From Streptococcus mitis (lineage in GTDB: Bacteria > Bacillota > Bacilli > Lactobacillales > Streptococcaceae): 64,000 bases of DNA. Of the stretch, positions 19,188 through 27,294 are shown piece after piece. Position numbers and translations under genes: made by a program. Numbering within the stretch: position 1 is the first letter of the stretch; the number at the start of each line of letters is the position of its first letter. The notes under the pieces are model-generated. The model made no database searches and was not told the origin of the DNA. It worked only from the letters and a program-made list of their open reading frames with translations. The stretch is from contig NZ_JPFW01000007.1 in NCBI RefSeq assembly GCF_000722705.1, positions 62,001 to 126,000 on the forward strand. Direction: 5' to 3'.

Positions 19188-19383
19188 ATACTCTTCGAAA
19201 ATCTCTTCAAACCACGTCATCGTCGCCTTACCGTAGGTATGGTTACTGACTTCGTCAGTTCTATCCACAACCTCAAAACAGTGTTTTGAGCTGACTTCGT
19301 CAGTCTTATCTACAACCTCAAAGCAGTGCTTTGAACAACCTACGGCTAGCTTCCTAGTTTACTTTTTGATTTTCATTGAGTAT
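19188..19383 (+). repeat. BOX element, A-B-B-C, between vexP2 and vexP3
   Basis: It begins ATACTCTTCGAAAATC and ends TTTTCATTGAGTAT. boxA holds CGTCGCCTTACCGTAG, two boxB units each contain TGACTTCGTCAGT and CAGTG(C/T)TTTGA, and boxC holds CGGCTAGCTTCCTAGTTT. It carries self-complementary stems in each module. Confidence 0.92.
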
Positions 19384-19422
19384 TAGAACTATAAAATAGA
19401 ATAAAATCTAGAAAGGGAATCT

Positions 19423-20802
19423 ATGTTACACAACGCATTTGCCTATGTTACAAGGAAGTTTTTCAAATCGATTGTCATCTTCCTGATTATTCTCCTCATG
19501 GCGAGCTTGAGTTTGGTTGGCTTGTCGATCAAGGGAGCTACTGCCAAGGCTTCTCAGGAGACCTTTAAAAATATCACCAACAGCTTCTCCATGCAAATCA
19601 ATCGTCGCGTCAATCAAGGTACGCCACGTGGTGCTGGGAATATCAAGGGTGAAGATATCAAAAAAATCACCGAAAACAAGGCCATTGAGTCTTATGTGAA
19701 ACGCATCAACGCTATCGGAGATTTGACTGGCTATGAACTCATCGAAACGCCAGATACCAAGAAAAATCTGACACCTGACCGTGCCAAACATTTTGGAAGT
19801 AGCTTAATGATTACAGGTGTCAATGACTCTTCTAAAGAAGACAAGTTTGTCTCTGGTTCTTATAAACTGGTTGAAGGAGAGCACTTAACAAACGACGACA
19901 AGGACAAGATCCTCCTGCACAAGGACTTGGCAGCCAAACACGGCTGGAAAGTTGGGGATAAGGTCAAATTGGACTCTAATGTCTATGATGCAGACAATGA
20001 AAAAGGAGCCAAGGAAACAGTTGAAGTGACAATTAAGGGACTCTTTGATGGTCACAATAAGTCAGCAGTAACCTACTCGCAAGAACTCTATGAAAATACA
20101 GCTATCACAGACATTCAAACTGCTGCAAAACTTTATGGATACACAGAAGACACAGCTATTTATGGGGACGCAACCTTCTTTGTAACAGCGGACAAGAACT
20201 TGGATGATGTCATGAAAGAGTTGAATGGTATCAGCGGCATCAACTGGAAGAGCTACACACTCGTTAAGAGCTCCTCTAACTACCCAGCTCTTGAGCAATC
20301 CATCTCTGGTATGTACAAGATGGCCAACCTCCTCTTTTGGGGTAGTTTGAGCTTCTCAGTTCTTCTCCTTGCGCTCTTGCTTAGTCTTTGGATCAATGCC
20401 CGTCGCAAGGAAGTGGGGATTCTCCTCTCTATCGGTCTTAAGCAGGCAAGTATCTTGGGGCAATTCATCACTGAATCTATCTTGATTGCCATCCCTGCTC
20501 TAGTTTCTGCTTACTTCCTAGCCAGCTATACAGCTCGTGCAATCGGAAATACTGTTCTTGCCAATGTGACTTCAGGTGTTGCCAAGCAAGCCAGCAAGGC
20601 TGCTCAAGCCTCTAACCTTGGTGGTGGTGCAGAAGTAGATGGCTTTAGCAAGACCTTGTCGAGCCTAGACATTTCCATTCAGACATCAGACTTTATCATC
20701 GTCTTTGTCCTTGCTTTGATTCTAGTGGTTCTCGTTATGGCGCTTGCTTCAAGCAATCTCCTTAGAAAACAACCAAAAGAGCTCTTACTAGATGGTGAAT
20801 AA
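19423..20802 (+). CDS. vexP3: ABC transporter permease VexP3 (FtsX/MacB-like)
   Basis: 459 aa with the same topology as VexP1: an N-terminal membrane helix (about residues 14-34), a large outer domain (DKDKILLHKDLAAKHGWKVGDKVKL is the MacB-like periplasmic core), and three C-terminal helices (LLFWGSLSFSVLLLALLLSLW, ILIAIPALVSAYFLA, FIIVFVLALILVVLVMALA). It would pair with VexP1 around VexP2. The SD AGAAAGGGAA precedes ATG 19423. Downstream, where pneumococcus has pep27 and then vncR, this strain has a LysM surface-protein gene inserted. Confidence 0.9.
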   Translation: MLHNAFAYVTRKFFKSIVIFLIILLMASLSLVGLSIKGATAKASQETFKNITNSFSMQINRRVNQGTPRGAGNIKGEDIKKITENKAIESYVKRINAIGDLTGYELIETPDTKKNLTPDRAKHFGSSLMITGVNDSSKEDKFVSGSYKLVEGEHLTNDDKDKILLHKDLAAKHGWKVGDKVKLDSNVYDADNEKGAKETVEVTIKGLFDGHNKSAVTYSQELYENTAITDIQTAAKLYGYTEDTAIYGDATFFVTADKNLDDVMKELNGISGINWKSYTLVKSSSNYPALEQSISGMYKMANLLFWGSLSFSVLLLALLLSLWINARRKEVGILLSIGLKQASILGQFITESILIAIPALVSAYFLASYTARAIGNTVLANVTSGVAKQASKAAQASNLGGGAEVDGFSKTLSSLDISIQTSDFIIVFVLALILVVLVMALASSNLLRKQPKELLLDGE

Positions 20803-20958
20803 GTTTGAAAAAATTAGTCTAAAATAGAGACTGCCTCTTGTTTTTCTATTCAAGAATGGTGGATAGAGAATGGCTATTTAACAATTTAAAATAGAGCCGA
20901 AAGCAGTGGTGAAAATGATTGCTTTCAGTTGCTTTCTTTGTACTTTAGTGTTTAAACA

Positions 20959-20967
20959 TGATATACT
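20959..20967 (+). promoter_or_regulatory. Extended -10 promoter upstream of the pep27-like segment and LysM gene
   Basis: TG-A-TATACT (-10 at 20962-20967). The expected transcription start is at about 20974, which is the A of the ATG of the short ORF. The transcript to the LysM gene would have a ~178-nt leader. Confidence 0.6.
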
Positions 20968-20973
20968 AAAGCT

Positions 20974-21039
20974 ATGGAATTTATTAGAAAGGAATTTCAC
21001 AATTTATATATGGAATTGTGCATAAAAATTTATCCATGA
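20974..21039 (+). pseudogene. pep27: Pep27-like 5' segment (21-codon ORF)
   Basis: The ORF reads MEFIRKEFHNLYMELCIKIYP. Residues RKEFHN (20986-21003) equal residues 2-7 of the published pneumococcal Pep27; Met1 of Pep27 corresponds to ATT here. After AAT at 21003 the similarity stops, and it resumes 2787 bp later at 23791. The ATG at 20974 has no SD but sits at the predicted transcript start, so only leaderless translation is possible. It could also simply be an SD-bearing leader (AGAAAGGA) rather than a gene. Confidence 0.55.
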
Positions 21040-21086
21040 TTTGTTTTTTAAATAAATAGAAAACTTGTAGATACCTATCCAGACTG

Positions 21087-21125
21087 AAAAGGTAAACGAG
21101 CCTGCTGTGGCTGAGTTTACCTTTT
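21087..21125 (+). promoter_or_regulatory. Strong hairpin in the leader of the LysM protein gene
   Basis: AAAAGGTAAAC / GTTTACCTTTT (11 bp perfect) with an inner AGCC/GGCT stem and a 6-nt loop, ending 26 bp before the gene's ATG. No T run follows on the + strand, so it is not a standard terminator; a leader attenuator or protein-binding structure is possible. Confidence 0.6.
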
Positions 21126-21151
21126 AAAAATATAAAATAGTGAGGAAAACA

Positions 21152-23737
21152 ATGAGACAAACAACTGTTAGAGGGACATTATCCCTACGTGGCTTTAGAA
21201 AATTAAGAACTGGTGCAATTGTTGCAACAGGTGTGATTTTATTGGGGCTGGGCTTTTTAGCTCCAACTGTTTCCGCTAACGAACAAGATGGTGTTTGGGT
21301 AGCTAGAACAGTTGCAGAAGTAAAAGCTGATATTCAAAATATAGACAATTTATCACACTACACTATTAAGTGGGGAGATACGCTGAGTGCTATTAGTGGA
21401 GCAACGGGGTTATCTGTTGATAGTTTGGTTGAGATAAATCATATTGCAAATAGAGATTTGATTTTTGCTAATAGTAAATTGTATTTTAGCGAAGAGGCTT
21501 TTCTAAAAGATGGAAATACAGAAGTCAAAAGACAGCAAGTGTCGATTGTTAATTCTGGTAGCTGTCAAAGTTATGAAGTTGAAACCAAGACTGATACTGT
21601 AACTGGAGAGCAGACGACTACTGTTAAACAAACGACACCAGTAGTTGTGGAAACCCCAGCGGTGTCAGCAGCGAAATCAGAAACACCAGTCACAGTTGCG
21701 CCAAAAGCAGAAACAAGGGAAGAAGTTTCAAATACTCCATCACTGGGCGCTACAACTAGTGCTGATTCAGGTGAATCAAGTCCAGTAACAGACAATGCCC
21801 CTTCAAATACAGGGACTACAAATCAACCTGTAGCTTCAAATCCAAGTTCTGAAGTTCCAGTGCCATCAGTATCAGCACCGAAAGCAGAGGAACCAGCAGG
21901 AACAACGCCGAAAGCAGAAGAGCCAGCAGCAGGAACAACACCAAAAGCAGAAGAACCAGTAGCAGGAACAACGCCGAAAGCAGAAGAACCAGCAGCGGCT
22001 ACAACGCCAAAAGCAGAAGAGCCAGCGGCGCCAGCACCAAAAGCGGACAAGCCAGCGACTCCAGCACCGGTAACTCCAAGTGAAGAAACACCGGTCGCTT
22101 CAGGCGAGCCCGATTCCACTGAACAGCCAGCTGGAGAATCAGGTAAATCTGAAACACCGTCAGAACCTTCCCATACTCCATCTGCGGAGGCTACAAATGA
22201 ATCAGGGAATGCAGCAGAATCAAGTCCAGTAACAGACAACGCCCCTTCAAACACAGGGACTACAGAACAACCTGTAGTTTCAACCCCAAGTTCTGAAGAA
22301 CCAGCAGCAACGCCGAAAGCGGACGAGCCAGCGACTCCAGCACCGGTAACTCCAAGTGAAGAAATACCGGTCGCTTCAGGCGAGCCCAATTCCACTGAAC
22401 AGCCAGCTGGAGAAGCAGACAAATCCGAAGTTTCAAATCCATCACCAGATGTAACAAATGAGGGTGATTCAGGAGCTTCAACTCCAGTAACAGACAATTC
22501 CCCTTCAAATGCAGGAACTACAAATCAACCTGTTTCTTCAAATTCAAGTTCAGAATCTCCAGCACCAAAAGCAGATACTCCATCTGAAGAAGTTGCACCT
22601 AAAGATGAAAAACTTGAGGAAGCAAAAAAAGATGGAAAAGATATTATTGAAAAAATTGCAGCTTCAAAACTTAGTGAAATTGAAAAAGTTAAAGATGAAG
22701 CAGAAAAAGTTAAGTTAGAAGCTAAATTAAAAGAATTAAAAGAAGCAGGATTAGAAGCGATAAATAATGCTAAAGATCACGATGCTGCTGTAGATGCTAC
22801 AGCTGAGTATCAAAGTAAAATTGATGAAATTGATGTTCCAGGTGAAGAATTACCAGCACCAAACTATAACAAAGATAATTTAACAAATGGACGTAATGAA
22901 GGTACTACCATTGACAATGGAAGTACGATAATAGGTCATGGATCTGGTGAAGCTACAGCAACAAGTCCAACACAGCCTGTTACTGAAGAAAGATCAACTT
23001 CAACAGTATCTCCAGAAGGAAGTTCAACACAACCAGCTTCAACAGAAACTACAACGGGAACTTCAAGTTTTAGAAATGCCCCATCAGTTCAAGCAAGAGC
23101 AAGAAGAGTGGCACGTTCAACATCAGAACCAGATGGAACTGTCAATATTAGCTATAACTTCGCTGAAATGCCAGATATTCATGGTTTCCTATCTGACCCG
23201 GGAGAAAATAACACTGTCACAATTCCTGCAGGAACGAGTGAAGCACAGGCAAAAGAGCTAGTAAAAGAAAAAATTCAAGCCAAGATAAAAGACTTAGCTG
23301 CTAGAGGGTATCATGTGAAAAATGACATTATTTTTGAACAAGATACTACTGTGAAAAATTATAACTATGTCGTTACATTCACTAGGGAGGTTACAGGAAC
23401 TTCAGGTTTCAGAATGGCTCCAGCAGTTCAACCACGTGCTAGCAGAAATCGTAGAAATCTAGAACAACCAGCTCTTCAAAAGGTTAAAGTAAATGTTTTT
23501 TATAACTTTGATCAAATGAAGGATATTGCAGGTTTCCTAGGAGATATCAATGGAACTTCTCTTGAAATTGCGGAAGGTTTATCAAATGAAGAGGTAAAAG
23601 TAGCAGTTAAGAACCAAGTTGAAGCTAAGAAAGAAGAGTTGAGCAAACGTGGCTATACTTTCAAAGAGGACTATGTATATCAAGCTAATGGGAAAGATTA
23701 TAATTACGTTGTAACATTTTCAAAATCAACTAAATAA
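21152..23737 (+). CDS. LysM-domain surface protein, Pro/Ala/Glu-rich
   Basis: 861 aa from ATG 21152, which has GAGGAAAA as SD; an in-frame GTG at 21140 lies on the SD itself and is not preferred. The signal peptide is MRQTT...GFLAPTVSA-N. One LysM peptidoglycan-binding domain follows (about residues 67-114, HYTIKWGDTLSAISGATGL). Next is a long disordered region with KAEEPA-type repeats and three copies of SSPVTDNAPSNTGTTNQPV. A helical segment (EEAKKDGKDIIEKIAASKL) precedes two homologous C-terminal domains (YNFAEMPDIHGFL and YNFDQMKDIAGFL, each ending YNYVVTF). There is no LPXTG, so LysM is the likely anchor. The gene lies between the two halves of a pep27-like sequence. Function is unknown. 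Confidence 0.88.
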   Translation: MRQTTVRGTLSLRGFRKLRTGAIVATGVILLGLGFLAPTVSANEQDGVWVARTVAEVKADIQNIDNLSHYTIKWGDTLSAISGATGLSVDSLVEINHIANRDLIFANSKLYFSEEAFLKDGNTEVKRQQVSIVNSGSCQSYEVETKTDTVTGEQTTTVKQTTPVVVETPAVSAAKSETPVTVAPKAETREEVSNTPSLGATTSADSGESSPVTDNAPSNTGTTNQPVASNPSSEVPVPSVSAPKAEEPAGTTPKAEEPAAGTTPKAEEPVAGTTPKAEEPAAATTPKAEEPAAPAPKADKPATPAPVTPSEETPVASGEPDSTEQPAGESGKSETPSEPSHTPSAEATNESGNAAESSPVTDNAPSNTGTTEQPVVSTPSSEEPAATPKADEPATPAPVTPSEEIPVASGEPNSTEQPAGEADKSEVSNPSPDVTNEGDSGASTPVTDNSPSNAGTTNQPVSSNSSSESPAPKADTPSEEVAPKDEKLEEAKKDGKDIIEKIAASKLSEIEKVKDEAEKVKLEAKLKELKEAGLEAINNAKDHDAAVDATAEYQSKIDEIDVPGEELPAPNYNKDNLTNGRNEGTTIDNGSTIIGHGSGEATATSPTQPVTEERSTSTVSPEGSSTQPASTETTTGTSSFRNAPSVQARARRVARSTSEPDGTVNISYNFAEMPDIHGFLSDPGENNTVTIPAGTSEAQAKELVKEKIQAKIKDLAARGYHVKNDIIFEQDTTVKNYNYVVTFTREVTGTSGFRMAPAVQPRASRNRRNLEQPALQKVKVNVFYNFDQMKDIAGFLGDINGTSLEIAEGLSNEEVKVAVKNQVEAKKEELSKRGYTFKEDYVYQANGKDYNYVVTFSKSTK

Positions 23738-23767
23738 TTTTCAGTCCATAGAGAGTGAAATGTTAGC

Positions 23768-23795
23768 AGAGAGAGCGATAGGCTCTCTTTGTTTT
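23768..23795 (+). terminator. Terminator after the LysM protein gene
   Basis: AGAGAGC / GCTCTCT stem with a small loop, then TTTGTTTT. The T tract overlaps the first codons of the pep27-like 3' segment. Confidence 0.75.
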
Positions 23796-23853
23796 ATCTA
23801 GTGGTGGGTTTCTTAGAGACAAAAGGTCAGTAAGAGGCTATAATAGAAAATAG
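23791..23853 (+). pseudogene. pep27: Pep27-like 3' segment
   Basis: The frame reads VLSSGGFLRDKRSVRGYNRK then TAG. It matches residues 8-27 of pneumococcal Pep27 at 14 of 20 positions (VLSSG, L, DKR, R and YNRK are identical), with the same length and the stop in the same place. It lacks a start codon. Its 5' counterpart (RKEFHN) is at 20986-21003, so the LysM gene and its terminator lie precisely between residues 7 and 8 of Pep27. TATAAT within it (23839-23844) might serve as a vncR -10. Confidence 0.7.
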
Positions 23854-23870
23854 AGTAGGTATTTATTCTA

Positions 23871-23975
23871 ATACTCTTCGAAAATCAAATTCAAACCACG
23901 TCAGCGTCGCCTTACCGTACTCAAGTACAGCTTGCGGCTAGCTTCCTAGTTTGCTTTTTGATTTTCATTGAGTAT
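23871..23975 (+). repeat. BOX element, A-C (no boxB), upstream of vncR
   Basis: It begins ATACTCTTCGAAAATC and ends TTTTCATTGAGTAT, and contains CGTCAGCGTCGCCTTACC and GCGGCTAGCTTCCTAGTTTG. No TGACTTCGTCAGT module is present. Confidence 0.92.
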
Positions 23976-24007
23976 AAGAAAAATAAAAAATAGAGAGCAG
24001 TCAAAGT

Positions 24008-24664
24008 ATGAAAATTTTAATTGTAGAAGATGAAGATATGATCCGTGAGGGGATCAGTGACTATTTGACGGATTGTGGCTATGAAACTATTGAGGCGGCG
24101 GACGGTCAGGAAGCCTTGGAGCAATTTTCCAGCTATGAAGTAGCCTTGGTTTTACTGGATATTCAGATGTCTAAGCTCAATGGCCTAGAAGTTCTAGCTG
24201 AGATTCGTAAAACCAGTCAGGTTCCTGTCTTGATGTTGACTGCCTTTCAGGATGAGGAATACAAGATGAGTGCCTTTGCTTCGCTCGCAGATGGCTATCT
24301 GGAAAAACCTTTTTCTCTGTCCCTCTTAAAAGTAAGAGTAGATGCGATTTTCAAGCGCTATTATGATATGGGACGAATCTTCTCCTATAAGGATGCTAAG
24401 GTGGACTTTGAGAGCTACAGTGCAAGCCTCGCAGGTCAAGAAGTGGCCATTAATGCCAAAGAGTTGGAAATTTTGGATTATTTGGTAAAAAATGAAGGAC
24501 GGGCCTTGACTCGTTCTCAGATTATCGATGCGGTCTGGAAGGCGACAGATGAGGTTCCCTTTGACCGTGTCATTGATGTCTATATCAAGGAATTGCGGAA
24601 AAAGCTGGACTTGGACTGCATCCTCACTGTGCGCAATGTTGGTTATAAATTGGAGCGAAAATGA
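24008..24664 (+). CDS. vncR: Response regulator VncR (OmpR/PhoB family)
   Basis: 218 aa. Receiver domain with acidic pocket Glu7/Asp8, phospho-acceptor Asp51 (LLDIQM), Thr78 and Lys100 (LEKPF), followed by a winged-helix DNA-binding domain (residues ~130-218, ending LTVRNVGYKLERK). It pairs with VncS, whose start overlaps its stop (ATGA at 24661). In pneumococcus VncRS was first linked to vancomycin tolerance and Pep27 sensing; later work disputes parts of that. Here the putative peptide signal is disrupted although the regulator is intact. A BOX element lies directly upstream. Confidence 0.93.
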   Translation: MKILIVEDEDMIREGISDYLTDCGYETIEAADGQEALEQFSSYEVALVLLDIQMSKLNGLEVLAEIRKTSQVPVLMLTAFQDEEYKMSAFASLADGYLEKPFSLSLLKVRVDAIFKRYYDMGRIFSYKDAKVDFESYSASLAGQEVAINAKELEILDYLVKNEGRALTRSQIIDAVWKATDEVPFDRVIDVYIKELRKKLDLDCILTVRNVGYKLERK

Positions 24665-25989
24665 AACGAACAGGTTTGTTTACAAAGATATTTATCTATA
24701 CCTTCTCGATTTTTAGTGTTCTGGTTATTTGCCTTCATTTAGCCATTTATTTTCTCTTTCCTTCAACTTATCTGAGCCATCGTCAGGAAACAATTGGTCA
24801 GAAAGCGACAGCTATTGCCCAGTCCCTAGAAGGGAAAGATAGGCAGAATATTGAGCAAGTATTAGACTTGTACTCCCAGACCAGTGAGATCAAGGGAGCA
24901 GTCAAGGGAGAGATGACCGAGGACAAGTTAGAAGTTAAAGAGAGTCTTCCTCTAGACACGGACCGCCAGACCACCTCCCTCTTTATCGAGGAGCGTGAGG
25001 TGAAAACACAAGACGGTAGCACCATGACTCTCCAGTTTCTAGCATCCATGGACCTGCAAAAGGAAGCAGAGCAAATCAGTCTCCAGTTTCTTCCCTATAC
25101 ATTGCTGGCCTCCTTTCTGATTTCCCTCTTGGTGGCCTACATCTATGCTCGGACCATTGTTGCTCCGATTTTGGAAATCAAGCGCGTGACCCGTCAGATG
25201 ATGGAACTGGATGTCCAAGTGCGATTGTGCGTGGATTCTAAGGATGAGATTGGTGATCTCAAGGAACAAATCAATAGCCTCTACCAGCACCTTTTGACTG
25301 TTATTGCGGACTTGCATGACAAGAATGAAGCCATTCTCCAGCTTGAGAAGATGAAGGTTGAGTTCCTACGTGGTGCTTCCCATGAATTGAAAACACCGCT
25401 GGCTAGTTTGAAAATCCTGATCGAAAACATGAAAGAAAATATCGGCCGCTATAAGGATAGAGACCACTATCTGGGAGTTGCCTTGGGGATTGTGGATGAA
25501 CTCAATCACCACGTTCTCCAGATACTTTCTCTCTCGTCTGTGCAGGAATTGCGAGATGATAGGGAAACAATTGACCTCTTCCAGATGACGCAAAGTCTAG
25601 TCAAGGATTATGCCTTGCTAGCCAAGGAGAGAAAACTTCAGATTGACAATAGTTTGAACCATCAGCAGGTTTATCTAAATCCATCAGTTATGAAGTTAAT
25701 CCTGTCTAACCTCATTAGCAATGCCATCAAGCACTCTGTTCCAGGTGGCTTGGTTCGCATTGGCGAAAGAGAAGGGGAGTTCTTTATCGAAAATAGCTGT
25801 AGTCCTGAAGAACAAGAAAAACTGGCCCAGTCTTTTTCTGACAATGCTAGTCGCAAGACCAAGGGTTCGGGGATGGGGCTCTTTGTTGTCAAAAGTTTAT
25901 TAGAACATGAAAAATTACCCTATCATTTCGAGATGGAGGAGAATCGTCTAACCTTCTTCATAACTTTTCCAAAAGTCGCCCAAGACTAG
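24661..25989 (+). CDS. vncS: Sensor histidine kinase VncS
   Basis: 442 aa. Two membrane segments (about residues 9-33 and 145-168) flank a short extracellular sensor domain. A HAMP-like linker is followed by the H box (EFLRGASHELKTPL), N box (NLISNAIKHSVPGG) and G box (KTKGSGMGLFVVKSLL). The ATG overlaps the vncR stop codon by 4 nt, so translation is coupled. It phosphorylates VncR. No frame damage is visible, so loss of the pep27 frame has not been accompanied by decay of the kinase. Confidence 0.93.
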   Translation: MKRTGLFTKIFIYTFSIFSVLVICLHLAIYFLFPSTYLSHRQETIGQKATAIAQSLEGKDRQNIEQVLDLYSQTSEIKGAVKGEMTEDKLEVKESLPLDTDRQTTSLFIEEREVKTQDGSTMTLQFLASMDLQKEAEQISLQFLPYTLLASFLISLLVAYIYARTIVAPILEIKRVTRQMMELDVQVRLCVDSKDEIGDLKEQINSLYQHLLTVIADLHDKNEAILQLEKMKVEFLRGASHELKTPLASLKILIENMKENIGRYKDRDHYLGVALGIVDELNHHVLQILSLSSVQELRDDRETIDLFQMTQSLVKDYALLAKERKLQIDNSLNHQQVYLNPSVMKLILSNLISNAIKHSVPGGLVRIGEREGEFFIENSCSPEEQEKLAQSFSDNASRKTKGSGMGLFVVKSLLEHEKLPYHFEMEENRLTFFITFPKVAQD

Positions 25990-26070
25990 GCAGAGAAAGG
26001 GTTTACATAGATGGAGATAGAAGAAATTCAATCGAAACTGCGGGAAAAACTAGATTTTTTTGTCAAAAAG

Positions 26071-26079
26071 TGATAAAAT
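26071..26079 (+). promoter_or_regulatory. fba extended -10 promoter
   Basis: TGATAAAAT (-10 TAAAAT at 26074-26079) with no good -35; AGGAGG SD upstream of ATG 26130. Confidence 0.55.
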
Positions 26080-26129
26080 GAACAATGTAAATGGGATGAC
26101 CCATAAAAATATACAGGAGGCCTGATAAA

Positions 26130-27011
26130 ATGGCAATCGTTTCAGCAGAAAAATTTGTCCAAGCAGCTCGTGACAACGGTTATGCAGTTGGTGGATTTAA
26201 CACAAACAACCTTGAGTGGACTCAAGCTATCTTGCGCGCAGCAGAAGCTAAAAAAGCTCCAGTCTTGATCCAAACTTCAATGGGTGCTGCTAAATACATG
26301 GGTGGTTACAAAGTTGCTCGCAACTTGATCGCTAACCTTGTTGAATCAATGGGTATCACTGTACCAGTAGCTATCCACCTTGACCACGGTCACTACGAAG
26401 ATGCACTTGAGTGTATCGAAGTTGGTTACACTTCAATCATGTTTGATGGTTCACACCTTCCAGTTGAAGAAAACCTTAAATTGGCTAAAGAAGTTGTTGA
26501 AAAAGCACACGCTAAAGGTATCTCAGTAGAAGCTGAAGTTGGTACTATCGGTGGTGAAGAAGATGGAATCATCGGTAAAGGTGAATTGGCTCCAATCGAA
26601 GACGCTAAAGCAATGGTTGCAACTGGTATCGACTTCTTGGCAGCTGGTATCGGTAACATCCATGGTCCTTACCCAGCAAACTGGGAAGGTCTTGACCTTG
26701 ACCACTTGCAAAAATTGACAGAAGCTCTTCCAGGATTCCCAATCGTATTGCACGGTGGATCAGGTATTCCTGATGAGCAAATCCAAGCAGCTATCAAACT
26801 TGGTGTTGCCAAAGTTAACGTTAACACTGAATGCCAAATCGCATTCGCTAACGCTACTCGTAAATTTGCTCGTGACTACGAAGCAAACGAAGCAGAATAC
26901 GACAAGAAAAAACTCTTCGACCCACGTAAATTCTTGGCTGACGGTGTAAAAGCTATCCAAGCATCAGTTGAAGAACGTATCGACGTATTCGGTTCAGAAG
27001 GTAAAGCTTAA
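26130..27011 (+). CDS. fba: Fructose-bisphosphate aldolase, class II
   Basis: 293 aa. This is the zinc-dependent glycolytic aldolase that splits fructose 1,6-bisphosphate. The motif AIHLDHGHYEDALE carries Asp85 and the zinc ligand His86; AEVGTIGGEEDGI and LHGGSGIPDEQIQ are the phosphate/metal-binding loops. Codon usage is strongly biased towards preferred codons, as expected for a very highly expressed glycolytic gene. It is transcribed alone between its own promoter and terminator, downstream of vncS as in pneumococcus. Confidence 0.98.
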   Translation: MAIVSAEKFVQAARDNGYAVGGFNTNNLEWTQAILRAAEAKKAPVLIQTSMGAAKYMGGYKVARNLIANLVESMGITVPVAIHLDHGHYEDALECIEVGYTSIMFDGSHLPVEENLKLAKEVVEKAHAKGISVEAEVGTIGGEEDGIIGKGELAPIEDAKAMVATGIDFLAAGIGNIHGPYPANWEGLDLDHLQKLTEALPGFPIVLHGGSGIPDEQIQAAIKLGVAKVNVNTECQIAFANATRKFARDYEANEAEYDKKKLFDPRKFLADGVKAIQASVEERIDVFGSEGKA

Positions 27012-27032
27012 TCTAGCTGAACAGTACAGATG

Positions 27033-27058
27033 AAACCTGCCCATTGGGTGGGTTTTTT
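27033..27058 (+). terminator. Terminator after fba
   Basis: AAACCTGCCC-ATTG-GGTGGGTTT hairpin followed by TTTTTT. Confidence 0.8.
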
Positions 27059-27150
27059 GGTGTTTTAAGGAGACTATCAAACCAGAATTTTGGATTAAAA
27101 CTATTATTTTGGGAGAGAAATCTATAATTTCACGATCCACAGGCAAACGC

Positions 27151-27179
27151 TTGCATTCCATTTTTTATTGGACTATAAT
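27151..27179 (+). promoter_or_regulatory. Promoter of the ABC-2 transporter operon
   Basis: TTGCAT (27151-27156), 17-bp spacer, TATAAT (27174-27179). The leader to ATG 27295 is about 108 nt. Confidence 0.7.
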
Positions 27180-27294
27180 AGGTTGGTATAAAGCCTTCTG
27201 TAATAATAAAATGTAGAGGGTTTAGAAAGTAAGGATTTAGAATATTTGTAGTCAACAATACAATATTGCTATTCCTTACCATAGGGAGATAGAT

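Larger units (their letters stand above)
20803..21151 (+). other. Intergenic leader region between vexP3 and the LysM protein gene
   Basis: It contains a weak hairpin (GAAAGCA 20899-20905 / TGCTTTC 20920-20926), an extended -10 (TGATATACT, -10 at 20962-20967), a 21-codon ORF (20974-21039) whose early residues match the start of Pep27, and a strong inverted repeat (21087-21125) just upstream of the LysM gene. Confidence 0.6.

Noticed and set aside
21140-21142. GTG start for the LysM protein
   Set aside because: It overlaps the Shine-Dalgarno that serves the ATG at 21152; the signal peptide is complete from 21152.
21571-22497. Minus-strand open frames opposite the LysM protein's Pro/Ala-rich region
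   Set aside because: Low-complexity antisense of KAEEPA-type repeats, without SD or family resemblance.
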